Positions 9,318 to 18,774 of a stretch of 64,000 bases of DNA are shown here, in pieces. A program made the translations under genes and the position numbers. How positions within the stretch are numbered: the first letter of the stretch is position 1; each line of letters starts with the position of its first letter. Source of the DNA: Sulfitobacter sp. BSw21498 (GTDB lineage: Bacteria > Pseudomonadota > Alphaproteobacteria > Rhodobacterales > Rhodobacteraceae); contig NZ_CP040753.1 of the NCBI RefSeq assembly GCF_006064855.1, positions 1,178,001 through 1,242,000 of the forward strand. Reading direction: 5' to 3'. Under the pieces are notes generated by a model. That model did not search any database and was not told the origin of the DNA. It saw nothing but the letters and a program-made list of their open reading frames with translations.

Positions 9318-10214
9318 TCAAGTAATTGCCTCCAGTTTTGCGACTTCGGCACGGACACCTTGCGCCAATGCTTCTGCAAAACGGCTCAGACGCAGATTGC
9401 GGCGGTCGTCCTCGTGGCGAATTAAATAAAACGCGCGGCTTAGGCTGACATCCTTCGTCAAAATGCGCGTCACCCCCGGCGTCGCCGCAAGCGAAAAATC
9501 ATGCACGATCCCTACCCCGCCACCCTGACGGATCATATTGACCTGCACTGACACCGAATTTGAGGCCAAGGGCACCCGGGTCATGCCAAGCGCTGCCAGA
9601 TAATCAAGCTCGCGGTCAAAAATCATATCAGGGATATAGCCCACCAAGCGGTGCCCCTGCAGATCGGCCACCGTTTGTATCGCGGGACGCTCCGCAAGAT
9701 AGCTATCGGCAGCGGCAAGATGCAGTTGATAGTCGGCAATTTTCTGCACGACCAGCCTGCCCGCCGTCGGCGCGCTGACCCCGATCGCCATATCTGCCTC
9801 GCGCCGCGACAGGTTGAACACGCGCGGCAAGGCGACGATCTGGATATCAAGCCCCGGATTTTCGGCCACCAGACGGGCGCAGACCTGCGGCAACAGATAG
9901 TTGGCACACCCGTCCGGGGCCCCGATCCTGATCTGCCCTGCCAACTGATCTGACGGCACGGCAACATCCGCCGTGGCCTGTCGCATCGCCTGCTCTGCGG
10001 CCTCGGCCCGGGCCAGTAACTGCGTGCCCGCCTCGGTCAAGGCATACCCCGACGGAGATTTCACAAATAGCACCGCTTGCATGGTCTTTTCCAACCGCGC
10101 CATACGCCGCCCCAGGGTCGCCGGATCAAGCCGCAGCAGTTTACCCGCCCCTGACAGGCTCTGTTCGCGGGCGACTGCCAGAAACAATCGCAGATCGTCC
10201 CAGTTTCCCATCAT
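9318..10214 (-). CDS. LysR-family transcriptional regulator
   Basis: 298 residues. N-terminal winged helix (about 5-65: DLRLFLAVAREQSLSGAGKLL, then LGRRMARLE) and a LysR substrate-binding domain (about 90-290). GAGGGAG precedes the chosen start; a second Met follows directly. It is transcribed divergently from mmsA across 195 bp, the classic arrangement for a LysR regulator of the neighbouring operon, so control of valine degradation is likely but inferred. Confidence 0.9.
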   Translation of the reverse strand: MMGNWDDLRLFLAVAREQSLSGAGKLLRLDPATLGRRMARLEKTMQAVLFVKSPSGYALTEAGTQLLARAEAAEQAMRQATADVAVPSDQLAGQIRIGAPDGCANYLLPQVCARLVAENPGLDIQIVALPRVFNLSRREADMAIGVSAPTAGRLVVQKIADYQLHLAAADSYLAERPAIQTVADLQGHRLVGYIPDMIFDRELDYLAALGMTRVPLASNSVSVQVNMIRQGGGVGIVHDFSLAATPGVTRILTKDVSLSRAFYLIRHEDDRRNLRLSRFAEALAQGVRAEVAKLEAIT

Positions 10215-10316
10215 TTGCCACGCTCCCTCACGCTCTTCATTTTGCCCTTAAACTCCGGGGACGTCCAAAGGACGGGGGCAGCGCCCCGCCTCCACTCTTT
10301 CAGCCACAACAGGGCT

Positions 10317-10372
10317 TTGCAATAATGCAAAACGATTTTGACCCGATGCCCCTTTTCCTTTGTTTTTTGCAA
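10317..10372. promoter_or_regulatory. Candidate operator between LysR gene and mmsA
   Basis: Inverted repeat TTGCA-N4-TGCAA at 10317-10330, which also fits the T-N11-A shape of LysR sites, and a second TTGCAA palindrome at 10367-10372 lying 38 nt before the mmsA start. Binding factor unknown; the adjacent LysR protein is the first candidate. Confidence 0.4.
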
Positions 10373-10409
10373 GGCTAACCTGCCGCCAAACGCAGTAAAG
10401 GAGCATTCA

Positions 10410-11909
10410 ATGCAAGAATTGACCCACTACATGAACGGCGCCCACGTCAAAGGCACCTCAGGCCGCTTCGCAGACGTGTACAACCCCGCCACGGGTGAAG
10501 TGCAGGCCCAATGCCCGCTGGCCAACGAATCCGAAATGGATCAGGCCGTACAATACGCTATGGCAGCACAGCCTGCTTGGGCCGCGGTGAACCCCCAGCG
10601 TCGCGCGCGGGTCATGATGAAATTCGTGGACCTTCTGAACCGCGATATGGATAAGCTGGCCGAAGCACTGAGCCGCGAACACGGCAAAACCCTGCCCGAC
10701 GCTGCCGGTGACGTTCAGCGCGGCCTTGAAGTCGTGGAATACTGCATCGGCGCGCCAGAGCTGCTGAAGGGCGACTATACCGACAGCGCCGGCCCTGGCA
10801 TCGACATGTACTCCATGCGCCAGCCTTTGGGCGTGTCGGCGGGCATCACCCCGTTCAACTTCCCGGCCATGATCCCGATGTGGATGTTTGCCCCCGCCAT
10901 CGTCTGCGGCAACGCATTCATCCTCAAACCGTCCGAGCGTGATCCATCCGTGCCGTTGATGCTGGCAGAACTGCTCGAAGAAGCAGGCCTGCCCAAGGGC
11001 ATCATTCAGGTCGTCAACGGCGACAAAGAAGCGGTTGACGCGATCCTGCATCATCCAGTCATTCAGTCCGTCGGCTTTGTCGGCTCCACCCCGATCGCCG
11101 AATACATCTATGGCACGGGCTGTGCGAATGGTAAGCGGGTTCAGTGCTTTGGCGGTGCCAAGAACCACATGATCATCATGCCAGACGCCGATCTGGACCA
11201 AGCCGCCGATGCGCTGATCGGCGCGGGCTATGGTGCTGCGGGCGAACGCTGCATGGCGATCTCGGTCGCCGTGCCTGTGGGCGACGAAACCGCCGACCGT
11301 CTGATTGAAAAGCTGGTGCCACGCATCGAAAAGCTGAAAGTCGGGCCCTATACTTCGGGCAAGGACGTCGATTACGGCCCCGTGGTCACCGCGGCTGCCA
11401 AGGCAAACATCGAACGGCTGGTGCAAACTGGTGTTGATCAGGGTGCCACGCTGGTCGTAGACGGCCGCGACTTCAAACTGCAAGGGTATGAAGACGGCTT
11501 CTTTGTTGGCCCGCACCTCTTTGACAATGTCACCCCCGACATGGACATCTACAAGCACGAGATTTTCGGGCCAGTTCTGTCCACCGTACGTGCAAAGACC
11601 TACGAAGAGGCGCTTGGCCTCGCGATGGATCACGAGATGGGCAACGGCACCGCGATCTTTACCCGCGACGGCGATGCGGCCCGTGATTTTGCCGCCCGCG
11701 TGAACGTCGGCATGATCGGCATCAACGTGCCAATCCCCGTGCCGCTGGCCTACCACACCTTTGGCGGCTGGAAAAAATCGGTCTTTGGCGATCTTAACCA
11801 GCACGGTCCGGACGCGTTCAAATTCTACACACGCACTAAAACCGTGACCTCGCGCTGGCCCTCGGGCATCAAAGAAGGTGGCGAGTTCAACTTCAAACCG
11901 ATGGAATAA
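10410..11909 (+). CDS. mmsA: Methylmalonate-semialdehyde dehydrogenase (CoA-acylating)
   Basis: 499 residues from the ATG after AAAGGAG. Aldehyde dehydrogenase superfamily: the nucleotide fold with GFVGSTPIAEYIY near residue 230, catalytic Cys in GAGYGAAGERCMAIS (about residue 285) and EIFGPVLS near 385. The ERCMAIS signature and the lack of the usual general-base Glu pattern are those of the MmsA subgroup, which turns methylmalonate semialdehyde into propionyl-CoA at the end of valine degradation. The acyl-CoA dehydrogenase, hydrolase and mmsB genes that follow complete the route. Confidence 0.96.
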   Translation: MQELTHYMNGAHVKGTSGRFADVYNPATGEVQAQCPLANESEMDQAVQYAMAAQPAWAAVNPQRRARVMMKFVDLLNRDMDKLAEALSREHGKTLPDAAGDVQRGLEVVEYCIGAPELLKGDYTDSAGPGIDMYSMRQPLGVSAGITPFNFPAMIPMWMFAPAIVCGNAFILKPSERDPSVPLMLAELLEEAGLPKGIIQVVNGDKEAVDAILHHPVIQSVGFVGSTPIAEYIYGTGCANGKRVQCFGGAKNHMIIMPDADLDQAADALIGAGYGAAGERCMAISVAVPVGDETADRLIEKLVPRIEKLKVGPYTSGKDVDYGPVVTAAAKANIERLVQTGVDQGATLVVDGRDFKLQGYEDGFFVGPHLFDNVTPDMDIYKHEIFGPVLSTVRAKTYEEALGLAMDHEMGNGTAIFTRDGDAARDFAARVNVGMIGINVPIPVPLAYHTFGGWKKSVFGDLNQHGPDAFKFYTRTKTVTSRWPSGIKEGGEFNFKPME

Positions 11910-11920
11910 GACCTACCCCT

Positions 11921-11949
11921 ACCCTTCGGCGGTTTCCCCGCCGGAGGGT
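11921..11949 (+). other. Stem-loop after mmsA, no U-run
   Basis: 12-bp stem with one G-T pair (ACCCTTCGGCGG with CCGCCGGAGGGT) and a 5-nt loop, 11 nt after the mmsA stop. No T-tract follows, so it is more likely an mRNA-end stabiliser or partial terminator than a full intrinsic terminator. Confidence 0.55.
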
Positions 11950-11980
11950 GCTTGCGTGATCGCCATGGTCGTGCTTACAA

Positions 11981-11996
11981 TTTAACATACGTTCAA
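11981..11996. promoter_or_regulatory. Candidate operator upstream of the acyl-CoA dehydrogenase operon
   Basis: Inverted repeat TTTAAC-ATAC-GTTCAA (5 of 6 bases symmetrical), ending 29 nt before the acyl-CoA dehydrogenase start. The shape resembles sites of TetR-family acyl-CoA regulators. No such regulator is in the window. Confidence 0.4.
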
Positions 11997-12025
11997 TTCG
12001 ACCGGTCTTGGGAGGGACACCGTTT

Positions 12026-13168
12026 ATGGATTTCGCACTTTCAGAAGAGCAAACCGCGATTTTCGATATGGCTTATGGCTTTGGCCAGGACCATATCGCC
12101 CCTTTCGCCCGGAAGTGGGAGAAAGACGAAACGATTCCCAAAGACCTTTGGCCCAAAATTGCAGAGCTTGGCTTTGGCGGGCTTTACGTGTCCGAGGACG
12201 CGGGCGGCTCCGGATTGACGCGGCTGGACGCGACGCTGGTGTTCGAGGCGCTCAGCATGGCCTGCCCGTCGGTCGCGGCGTTCCTATCGATCCACAACAT
12301 GTGCGCCAAAATGCTGGACAGCTTTGCCAGTGATGAGCTCAAGGCGCGGATCATGCCTGACATCCTGAGTATGAACACGGTGCTAAGCTACTGCCTGACA
12401 GAGCCCGGATCCGGCTCTGATGCGGCGGCGCTCAAGACGAAATGCGAACGCACGAACGACGGCTACAGGCTGAACGGGACCAAAGCGTTCATCTCGGGCG
12501 GCGGGTATTCCGACGCTTATGTCGCGATGGTACGCACGTCGGATGACGGTGCGGCGGGTGTGTCCACTGTCTATGTCGAAGAGGGAACCGAAGGGCTGTC
12601 ATTTGGCGGGCTAGAGGATAAAATGGGCTGGCGCAGCCAGCCGACGTCGCAGGTCCAGTTTGACAATTGCAACATTCCTGCCGGAAATCTGGTGGGTGAA
12701 GAAGGCAAAGGTTTCAAATATGCGATGATGGGGCTGGATGGGGGCCGTTTGAACATCGCCGCCTGTTCCTTGGGGGCTGCGCAGACCGCGCTGACCGCAA
12801 CACTGAACTATATGGGCGACCGCAAGGCCTTTGGCAAACCTATCGACCAGTTCCAAGGGCTACAGTTTCGCCTTGCCGAGATGGAGATCGAACTTCAGGC
12901 CGCCCGCGTGTTCTTGCGGCAGGCCGCGTGGAAGCTGGACACTGGCGCACCCGATGCAACGAAGTTCTGCGCCATGGCCAAGAAGTTCGTGACCGAAGCC
13001 GGTAGCAAAGTCGTGGATCAATGCCTGCAACTGCATGGCGGCTATGGCTATCTGGCAGATTACGGCATCGAAAAGCTGGTGCGCGATCTACGGGTGCACC
13101 AGATCCTTGAGGGCACCAACGAAATCATGCGGGTCATAGTCGCGCGCGACATGTTGAAAAACCGATGA
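12026..13168 (+). CDS. Acyl-CoA dehydrogenase (probable isobutyryl-CoA dehydrogenase)
   Basis: 380 residues starting MDFALSEEQTAIFD, with GGAGGG upstream. Full FAD-dependent acyl-CoA dehydrogenase fold: N-terminal helices, YCLTEPGSGSDAAALKT (about 125-145, substrate/FAD contact), and the C-terminal YGIEKLVRDLRVHQILEGTNEI whose Glu is the usual catalytic base position. The neighbours are 3-hydroxyisobutyryl-CoA hydrolase and 3-hydroxyisobutyrate dehydrogenase, so isobutyryl-CoA is the likely substrate. The stop overlaps the next start by 4 nt (ATGA). Confidence 0.92.
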   Translation: MDFALSEEQTAIFDMAYGFGQDHIAPFARKWEKDETIPKDLWPKIAELGFGGLYVSEDAGGSGLTRLDATLVFEALSMACPSVAAFLSIHNMCAKMLDSFASDELKARIMPDILSMNTVLSYCLTEPGSGSDAAALKTKCERTNDGYRLNGTKAFISGGGYSDAYVAMVRTSDDGAAGVSTVYVEEGTEGLSFGGLEDKMGWRSQPTSQVQFDNCNIPAGNLVGEEGKGFKYAMMGLDGGRLNIAACSLGAAQTALTATLNYMGDRKAFGKPIDQFQGLQFRLAEMEIELQAARVFLRQAAWKLDTGAPDATKFCAMAKKFVTEAGSKVVDQCLQLHGGYGYLADYGIEKLVRDLRVHQILEGTNEIMRVIVARDMLKNR

Positions 13169-14208
13169 CCGATATTTCCATCCGTATCTCAGGCCGCGCG
13201 GGTCGGATCACCCTGACCCGCCCTCAGGCGCTGAACGCCATGACCTACGACATGTGTCTCGCCATCGAAGACGCTTTCGACGCATGGCAACATGACCCGA
13301 ATGTTGATCTGATTATCCTAGATGCCGAAGGGGATCGTGCCTTTTGCTCGGGCGGCGATATTGCCGAACTCTATGCCACAGGCACCAAGGGCGACTATGC
13401 CTACGGGCGCACGTTCTGGGCCGATGAATATCGTCTGAACGCCAAAATTTTCGCCTACCCTAAGCCGGTTGTGTCCTTTCTGCAGGGGTTCACGATGGGC
13501 GGCGGTGTCGGTATCGGATGCCATGGGTCGCACCGGATCGTGGGGGAAAGCAGCCAGATCGCGATGCCGGAATGCGGCATTGGTCTGGTGCCCGATGTAG
13601 GCGGCAGCCTGATGCTGGCGCTGGCCCCCGGACGGGTGGGTGAATATCTGGGCACGACGGCGTCACGAATGAAGGGTGAAGACGCGATTTATGCAGGCTT
13701 TGCCGATACTTACATTGCAGAGCTAAACTGGCCTGATGTGATCGCCGCACTAGAGAACTCTGGCGATGTCGCTATTCTGGCAACCGCGAGCACGACGCCC
13801 CCCGCCTCCGCTCTGGCGGCGCAGGCCGAAGAGATTGACAGCTTCTTCGCGGGCGAGACATTGGCCGATATCCTTAATGCCCTGCGCGCATCAGACAGCG
13901 CCTTTGCCACTGACACGCTCAAGAAAATGCAACGCAGCAGCCCCCTCGCAATGGCCTGCACAATAGAGATCATTCACCGTCTGCGCGGTCCGTCGCTAAG
14001 CATAGAAAAGGCGCTGGATATGGAATACCGCTTTACCTTCCGCGCAATGGAGCATGGCGATTTTCTGGAAGGCATCCGCGCCGCGATCATCGACAAGGAC
14101 CGTAACCCAAGCTGGCAATTCGCCGATATGAACGTCCCGCTTGCCGCGACAGCCAAGATGCTGCGCCCGCTGGCCGAAGACGCCCTGACACTGGAGAAAA
14201 CGACATGA
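13165..14208 (+). CDS. 3-hydroxyisobutyryl-CoA hydrolase (enoyl-CoA hydratase/isomerase family)
   Basis: 347 residues, longer than a hydratase (about 260) and matching the hydrolase subgroup. Crotonase-fold oxyanion motifs: AFCSGGDIAELY near residue 55 and QGFTMGGGVGIGCHG near 110, then AMPECGIGLVPDVGGS with the conserved Glu near 135. Removes CoA from 3-hydroxyisobutyryl-CoA in valine breakdown. ATGA overlaps on both sides tie it to the dehydrogenase before and mmsB after. Confidence 0.9.
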   Translation: MTDISIRISGRAGRITLTRPQALNAMTYDMCLAIEDAFDAWQHDPNVDLIILDAEGDRAFCSGGDIAELYATGTKGDYAYGRTFWADEYRLNAKIFAYPKPVVSFLQGFTMGGGVGIGCHGSHRIVGESSQIAMPECGIGLVPDVGGSLMLALAPGRVGEYLGTTASRMKGEDAIYAGFADTYIAELNWPDVIAALENSGDVAILATASTTPPASALAAQAEEIDSFFAGETLADILNALRASDSAFATDTLKKMQRSSPLAMACTIEIIHRLRGPSLSIEKALDMEYRFTFRAMEHGDFLEGIRAAIIDKDRNPSWQFADMNVPLAATAKMLRPLAEDALTLEKTT

Positions 14209-15086
14209 GCATGAAGATCGGATTTATCGGACTGGGCAATATGGGCGCACCGATGGCGACCAACCTCGCCAAAGCAGGGCATGATGTAGCTGGATTTGAT
14301 GTCGCGGGCACCACTGCGGAAGGTGTGCGCGTTGCAGACAGCCTTGAAGCCGCTGTCGCTGGCATGGCCGCGGTCATCACCATGCTTCCCAACGGGTCGA
14401 TCTTGCGGCAGGTGGCAGCACAGGCGATCCCGCATATGGCGCAAGGTACCCTGTTTATCGACTGTTCCACCGTGGATGTAGAAAGCGCGAAGAACACCGC
14501 GCAAGCAACTGAAGACAAAGGTATTATGGCCGTTGACGCACCTGTCTCCGGTGGTATTGGCGGGGCCTCTGGCGGCACGTTGACCTTCATGGCTGGCGGA
14601 TCCGAAGAGGCGTTCGCCAACGCTAAGCCCCTGTTCGACATCATGGGACAAAAGGCCGTGCATTGCGGCGATGCCGGTGCAGGTCAGGCCGCGAAAATCT
14701 GCAACAACATGATCCTTGGTGTTACAATGATCGCCACCTGCGAGGCCTTTGCGCTGGCCGACAAACTGGGGCTGGACCGTCAAAAAATGTTTGACGTCGT
14801 CAGCACGTCGTCGGGGTATAGCTGGTCAATGAACGCCTATTGCCCTGCGCCCGGTGTTGGCCCCACCTCGCCTGCCGATAACGGCTATACGCCCGGATTT
14901 GCTGCCGAACTGATGCTCAAAGACCTTGGTCTGTCCCAGCAGGCCGCAGAGATGGCAAACGCGGATACCCCAATGGGGGAGCTGGCCCGTGCGCTTTACG
15001 CTCAGTTTGTCGAGAACGAAGACGGCAACGGCAAGGATTTCTCGGCCATGCTGCCGCGCTTTGAAACACGCGGCCGCAACGGCTGA
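14205..15086 (+). CDS. mmsB: 3-hydroxyisobutyrate dehydrogenase
   Basis: 293 residues. Rossmann fingerprint KIGFIGLGNMGAPMATNL at residues 4-21, substrate motif DAPVSGGIGGASGGTL (about 112-127) and catalytic-Lys region GQAAKICNNM (about 163-172). Oxidises free 3-hydroxyisobutyrate to methylmalonate semialdehyde, which MmsA then uses. Last gene of the translationally coupled trio. Confidence 0.96.
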   Translation: MSMKIGFIGLGNMGAPMATNLAKAGHDVAGFDVAGTTAEGVRVADSLEAAVAGMAAVITMLPNGSILRQVAAQAIPHMAQGTLFIDCSTVDVESAKNTAQATEDKGIMAVDAPVSGGIGGASGGTLTFMAGGSEEAFANAKPLFDIMGQKAVHCGDAGAGQAAKICNNMILGVTMIATCEAFALADKLGLDRQKMFDVVSTSSGYSWSMNAYCPAPGVGPTSPADNGYTPGFAAELMLKDLGLSQQAAEMANADTPMGELARALYAQFVENEDGNGKDFSAMLPRFETRGRNG

Positions 15087-15187
15087 CCACGCGCCATGAC
15101 AAACGGGTTTCTGCTGCAAGAATAAGCGACGGAAACCCGATGCCCGTTCGTTCGTTACTGTATCGACACAGTGAACGGAGAACGAGT

Positions 15188-15613
15188 ATGAAAACCCTTA
15201 CCCTAGCTGCAAGCGCCTTTGCCGTGATGGCATTCAGCCCTGCTGTACAGGCTGGCGCTGCCACCTATGGCTCGCAGGGGCATTTTATCGGTGCTGCCCC
15301 ACAGGCGACGCTGATCAGTCATGACAAGCACGACAAGCAGCATAAGAAGGCTGTCAAAGAATATAAGAAAGCCGTCAAAAAGCACGAAAAGAGCTACAGC
15401 GACAACGGGCGCCATCTGGCGAAAGGCCATAGCAAGCACAAGCACGCCAAAGGCGACAGGCTGACCCACTATGTTGTGGTTGAACGCCCCCACACCCACG
15501 GCCTCACGCGGTATGATCGCTATGTCCAGGACAACGGTTATATCTACGCTGTCGACCCCCGGACCAACGACGTTCTCGCGCTGATCGGCCTTGCCTCTCG
15601 GCTTTTGAACTGA
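15188..15613 (+). CDS. Small exported Lys/His-rich protein (RcnB-like tail)
   Basis: 141 residues from the ATG with GGAGAACG upstream. Signal peptide to about residue 21 (cut after VQA), a central Lys/His-rich segment (about 45-95), then a C-terminal NGYIYAVDPRTNDVLALIG that resembles RcnB-type periplasmic proteins. Such proteins have sometimes been labelled excinuclease subunit in databases because they sit beside uvrA; nothing in the sequence supports that. A metal-binding role is possible given the histidines but unproven. Confidence 0.78.
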   Translation: MKTLTLAASAFAVMAFSPAVQAGAATYGSQGHFIGAAPQATLISHDKHDKQHKKAVKEYKKAVKKHEKSYSDNGRHLAKGHSKHKHAKGDRLTHYVVVERPHTHGLTRYDRYVQDNGYIYAVDPRTNDVLALIGLASRLLN

Positions 15614-15636
15614 GCCTAAGATCATAAATAACCCAT

Positions 15637-15673
15637 AAAAATGCCCCGCCTGTGAAGGACGGGGCATTTTTTC
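15637..15673. terminator. Bidirectional terminator between the Lys/His-rich gene and uvrA
   Basis: 12-bp stem AAAAATGCCCCG / CGGGGCATTTTT with an 11-nt loop; A-run on one side and T-run on the other, so it works for both convergent genes. Confidence 0.9.
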
Positions 15674-15702
15674 TCGTACCTATGATGGGCGCGACAAGCC
15701 GA

Positions 15703-18585
15703 CTATTCAGCCGCAACCTTGCGTTGGGCCAGCATCTGCTTGAGGTAATACCCAGTATAGCTTCCCTCTACCTCTGCCACCTGCTCTGGCGTACCAGTGG
15801 CGACCACCTGACCGCCACCGTCCCCACCTTCGGGCCCAATGTCGATGATGTAATCGGCGGTCTTGATCACATCGAGGTTGTGTTCAATGACGACCACCGA
15901 ATTCCCCTGATCCACCAGCTCATGCAGCACCTCAAGCAGCTTACGTACGTCCTCGAAGTGCAGACCTGTGGTGGGTTCATCCAGAATATACAGCGTCCGG
16001 CCCGTAGAGCGTTTGCTGAGCTCTTTTGACAGTTTGACGCGCTGCGCTTCGCCGCCTGACAGCGTGGTCGCCTGCTGGCCCACCTTGATGTACCCAAGGC
16101 CCACGCGCATCAGGGCATCCATCTTCTCGCGGATGCTTGGCACCGCCTGAAAGAAACCCTGCGCATCTTCGACGGTCATATCCAGCACGTCGGCAATGGA
16201 TTTGCCCTTGAACTTCACCTCAAGCGTTTCGCGGTTATAACGCTGCCCCTTACAGGTTTCACATTCGACATAGACGTCCGGCAAAAAGTGCATCTCGATC
16301 TTGATAACACCGTCGCCCTGACAAGCCTCGCAGCGCCCGCCCTTGACATTAAAGCTGAAACGACCCGGCTTGTACCCGCGCGCCTTGGATTCGGGCAGAC
16401 CGGCGAACCAATCGCGGATCGGGGTGAAGGCACCGGTATAGGTCGCAGGGTTCGACCGCGGCGTACGGCCAATCGCACGCTGGTCGATGTCGATCACCTT
16501 ATCCAGATGCTCTAGGCCTTTGATGGTTTCGCAGGGCGCGGGCGTCTGGCGGGCACCGTTCAGGTTCATTGACGCGGTCTTGAACAGCGTCTCGATGGTC
16601 AGCGTCGATTTACCGCCGCCCGACACGCCCGTCACACAGACGAACTTGCCCAACGGATAGTCCACCGTCACGTTCTGAAGGTTATTCCCCGTGGCCTTGA
16701 CCACGCGGATTTTCTTTTTGTTCCCTTTACGCCGTTTGGCAGGCACCGCAATTTGCCGCTTGCCGGTAAGATACTGACCCGTAAGTGAATTCGGGTCATT
16801 CGCCACCTCTTCGGCTGTCCCATGGCTAACGACCCGCCCGCCATGCACCCCGGCACCCGGACCGATATCAAAGACATAATCCGCCTCGCGGATCGCTTCT
16901 TCGTCATGTTCGACAACAATCACTGTGTTGCCTTGATCGCGCAAGTTTTTCAGCGTTTGCAACAGACGATCGTTGTCGCGCTGATGCAGGCCGATGGACG
17001 GTTCGTCGAGCACATAAAGCACCCCTGTGAGCCCCGACCCGATCTGCGAGGCAAGACGTATACGTTGGCTTTCCCCGCCGCTCAGTGTCCCGCTTGACCG
17101 CGCAAGGGTCAGATATTCCAGCCCTACGTTGTTCAAAAATCCTAGCCGCTCGCGGATTTCCTTGAGGATCGCACGCGCAATTTCGTTCTTTTGCACGGTC
17201 AAATAATCGGGCACGTTGGTGCACCAATCGAAAGCCTCGCGGATCGACATTTGCACGACCTGGCCCGCATGGAGCAGCGTCTCGGGCTTTCCCTCGGACG
17301 GTCCTATCTTGACCGCCAGCGCTTCGGGTCGCAAACGGTATCCACTGCAGGTGCCACAGGGACGGTTGTTCTGGTAGCGTTCAAACTCTTCGCGGATCCA
17401 GTTGCTGTCGGTCTCGCGGTAGCGGCGCTCCATGTTGGGGATCACCCCTTCAAACACACGGCTCACCTCGTAAACGCGGCCGCCTTCGTCATAGCGGAAC
17501 TTGATCTCTTCCTTGCCGGAACCGCGCAGGAAAACCTGCTGGACGTTTTCAGGCAGGTCTTTCCACCGCGTATTTTCACTAAATTTATAGTGTCTCGCGA
17601 TAGCTTCGATAGTTTGCAGGAAATACGGGGACTTACCCTTGCGCCACGGGGCCAGCGCGCCGTCATACACCTTGAGGTTTTGATCTGGAACGACAAGGCG
17701 TTCATCAAAAAACAACTCTTTGCCCAGACCATCACAAGACGGACAGGCACCAAAGGGGGCGTTGAATGAAAACAATCGCGGCTCGATCTCGGGGATCGTA
17801 AAGCCGCTGACGGGACAGGCGAATTTTTCGCTAAATGTATGGCGCTCGAGCTCGCCCTCGGCTGGGGCGGTTTCCAGCACAGCAATGCCATCCGCCAGAT
17901 CAAGCGCGGTACGCAGGGAGTCTGCCAACCGTGTCTCTAGCCCCTCGCGCACGACAATACGGTCGACAACAACGTCGATGTCATGACGGAATTTCTTATC
18001 CAGCGTGGGCGGTTCGTCCAACTCGTAAAATTCACCGTTCACCTTAACGCGCTGGAAACCCTGTTTGCGCAGATCAAGGAACTCCTTGCGGTACTCGCCT
18101 TTACGGTCACGAATAATCGGGGCCAGCAGGAAGGCCCGCGTACCCTCTGGCATGGTCATGATCCGGTCGACCATATCCTGCACCTGCTGCGCCTCGATCG
18201 GCTTGCCGGTCGCGGGGGAATAAGGCGTGCCAACGCGCGCAAAAAGCAAACGCATATAGTCATAGATTTCAGTCACCGTCCCCACGGTCGACCGCGGGTT
18301 CTTCGACGTTGTCTTTTGTTCGATCGAAATCGCGGGAGACAGGCCGCTGATATGATCCACATCAGGTTTCTGCATCATATCAAGGAACTGGCGGGCATAG
18401 GCGCTCAGCGACTCGACATAGCGCCGCTGGCCTTCCGCATAAATCGTATCGAAGGCCAAGCTCGATTTACCTGACCCTGAAAGGCCAGTGATCACGACCA
18501 ATTTATCGCGCGGAATATCCACATCGATGTTTTTAAGATTGTGCTCGCGCGCGCCGCGCACTTCGATGTTCTTTAGCTCAGCCAT
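15703..18585 (-). CDS. uvrA: Excinuclease ABC subunit A
   Basis: 960 residues. Two ABC ATPase modules: first Walker [10 protein letters not shown] near residue 32, second GVSGGGKST near 655; both ABC signatures (LSGGE) are present and followed by the Walker [11 protein letters not shown] / [10 protein letters not shown]. Zinc-binding CxxC pairs are visible (CPVSG...CPSC; CEAC...CETC). Recognises bulky DNA lesions with UvrB in nucleotide excision repair. Single gene; upstream region 18586-18774 has no gene. Confidence 0.97.
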   Translation of the reverse strand: MAELKNIEVRGAREHNLKNIDVDIPRDKLVVITGLSGSGKSSLAFDTIYAEGQRRYVESLSAYARQFLDMMQKPDVDHISGLSPAISIEQKTTSKNPRSTVGTVTEIYDYMRLLFARVGTPYSPATGKPIEAQQVQDMVDRIMTMPEGTRAFLLAPIIRDRKGEYRKEFLDLRKQGFQRVKVNGEFYELDEPPTLDKKFRHDIDVVVDRIVVREGLETRLADSLRTALDLADGIAVLETAPAEGELERHTFSEKFACPVSGFTIPEIEPRLFSFNAPFGACPSCDGLGKELFFDERLVVPDQNLKVYDGALAPWRKGKSPYFLQTIEAIARHYKFSENTRWKDLPENVQQVFLRGSGKEEIKFRYDEGGRVYEVSRVFEGVIPNMERRYRETDSNWIREEFERYQNNRPCGTCSGYRLRPEALAVKIGPSEGKPETLLHAGQVVQMSIREAFDWCTNVPDYLTVQKNEIARAILKEIRERLGFLNNVGLEYLTLARSSGTLSGGESQRIRLASQIGSGLTGVLYVLDEPSIGLHQRDNDRLLQTLKNLRDQGNTVIVVEHDEEAIREADYVFDIGPGAGVHGGRVVSHGTAEEVANDPNSLTGQYLTGKRQIAVPAKRRKGNKKKIRVVKATGNNLQNVTVDYPLGKFVCVTGVSGGGKSTLTIETLFKTASMNLNGARQTPAPCETIKGLEHLDKVIDIDQRAIGRTPRSNPATYTGAFTPIRDWFAGLPESKARGYKPGRFSFNVKGGRCEACQGDGVIKIEMHFLPDVYVECETCKGQRYNRETLEVKFKGKSIADVLDMTVEDAQGFFQAVPSIREKMDALMRVGLGYIKVGQQATTLSGGEAQRVKLSKELSKRSTGRTLYILDEPTTGLHFEDVRKLLEVLHELVDQGNSVVVIEHNLDVIKTADYIIDIGPEGGDGGGQVVATGTPEQVAEVEGSYTGYYLKQMLAQRKVAAE

Positions 18586-18704
18586 ATCGGACCCCCGTTA
18601 ACGCTTAGTACATAGGTGCGTGATACGGATTCTCCAACGGAAAAATAGGAACACAAGAGGAACACCTGTATCCCAGTCCATTTTCATGCGTCCTATTAAC
18701 GCCA

Positions 18705-18739
18705 AACGCCCGATAACATTGAAGATGTCACCGGGCGTT
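18705..18739 (-). terminator. Stem-loop, probable terminator of lpd
   Basis: 8-bp stem AACGCCCG/CGGGCGTT with an inner ACAT/ATGT pair, 36 nt after the lpd stop when read on the minus strand. The T-tract is short (TTT), so efficiency is uncertain. Confidence 0.5.
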
Positions 18740-18774
18740 GCAAAAAGAGACTACCACATATGCGCTAGCGTCAC

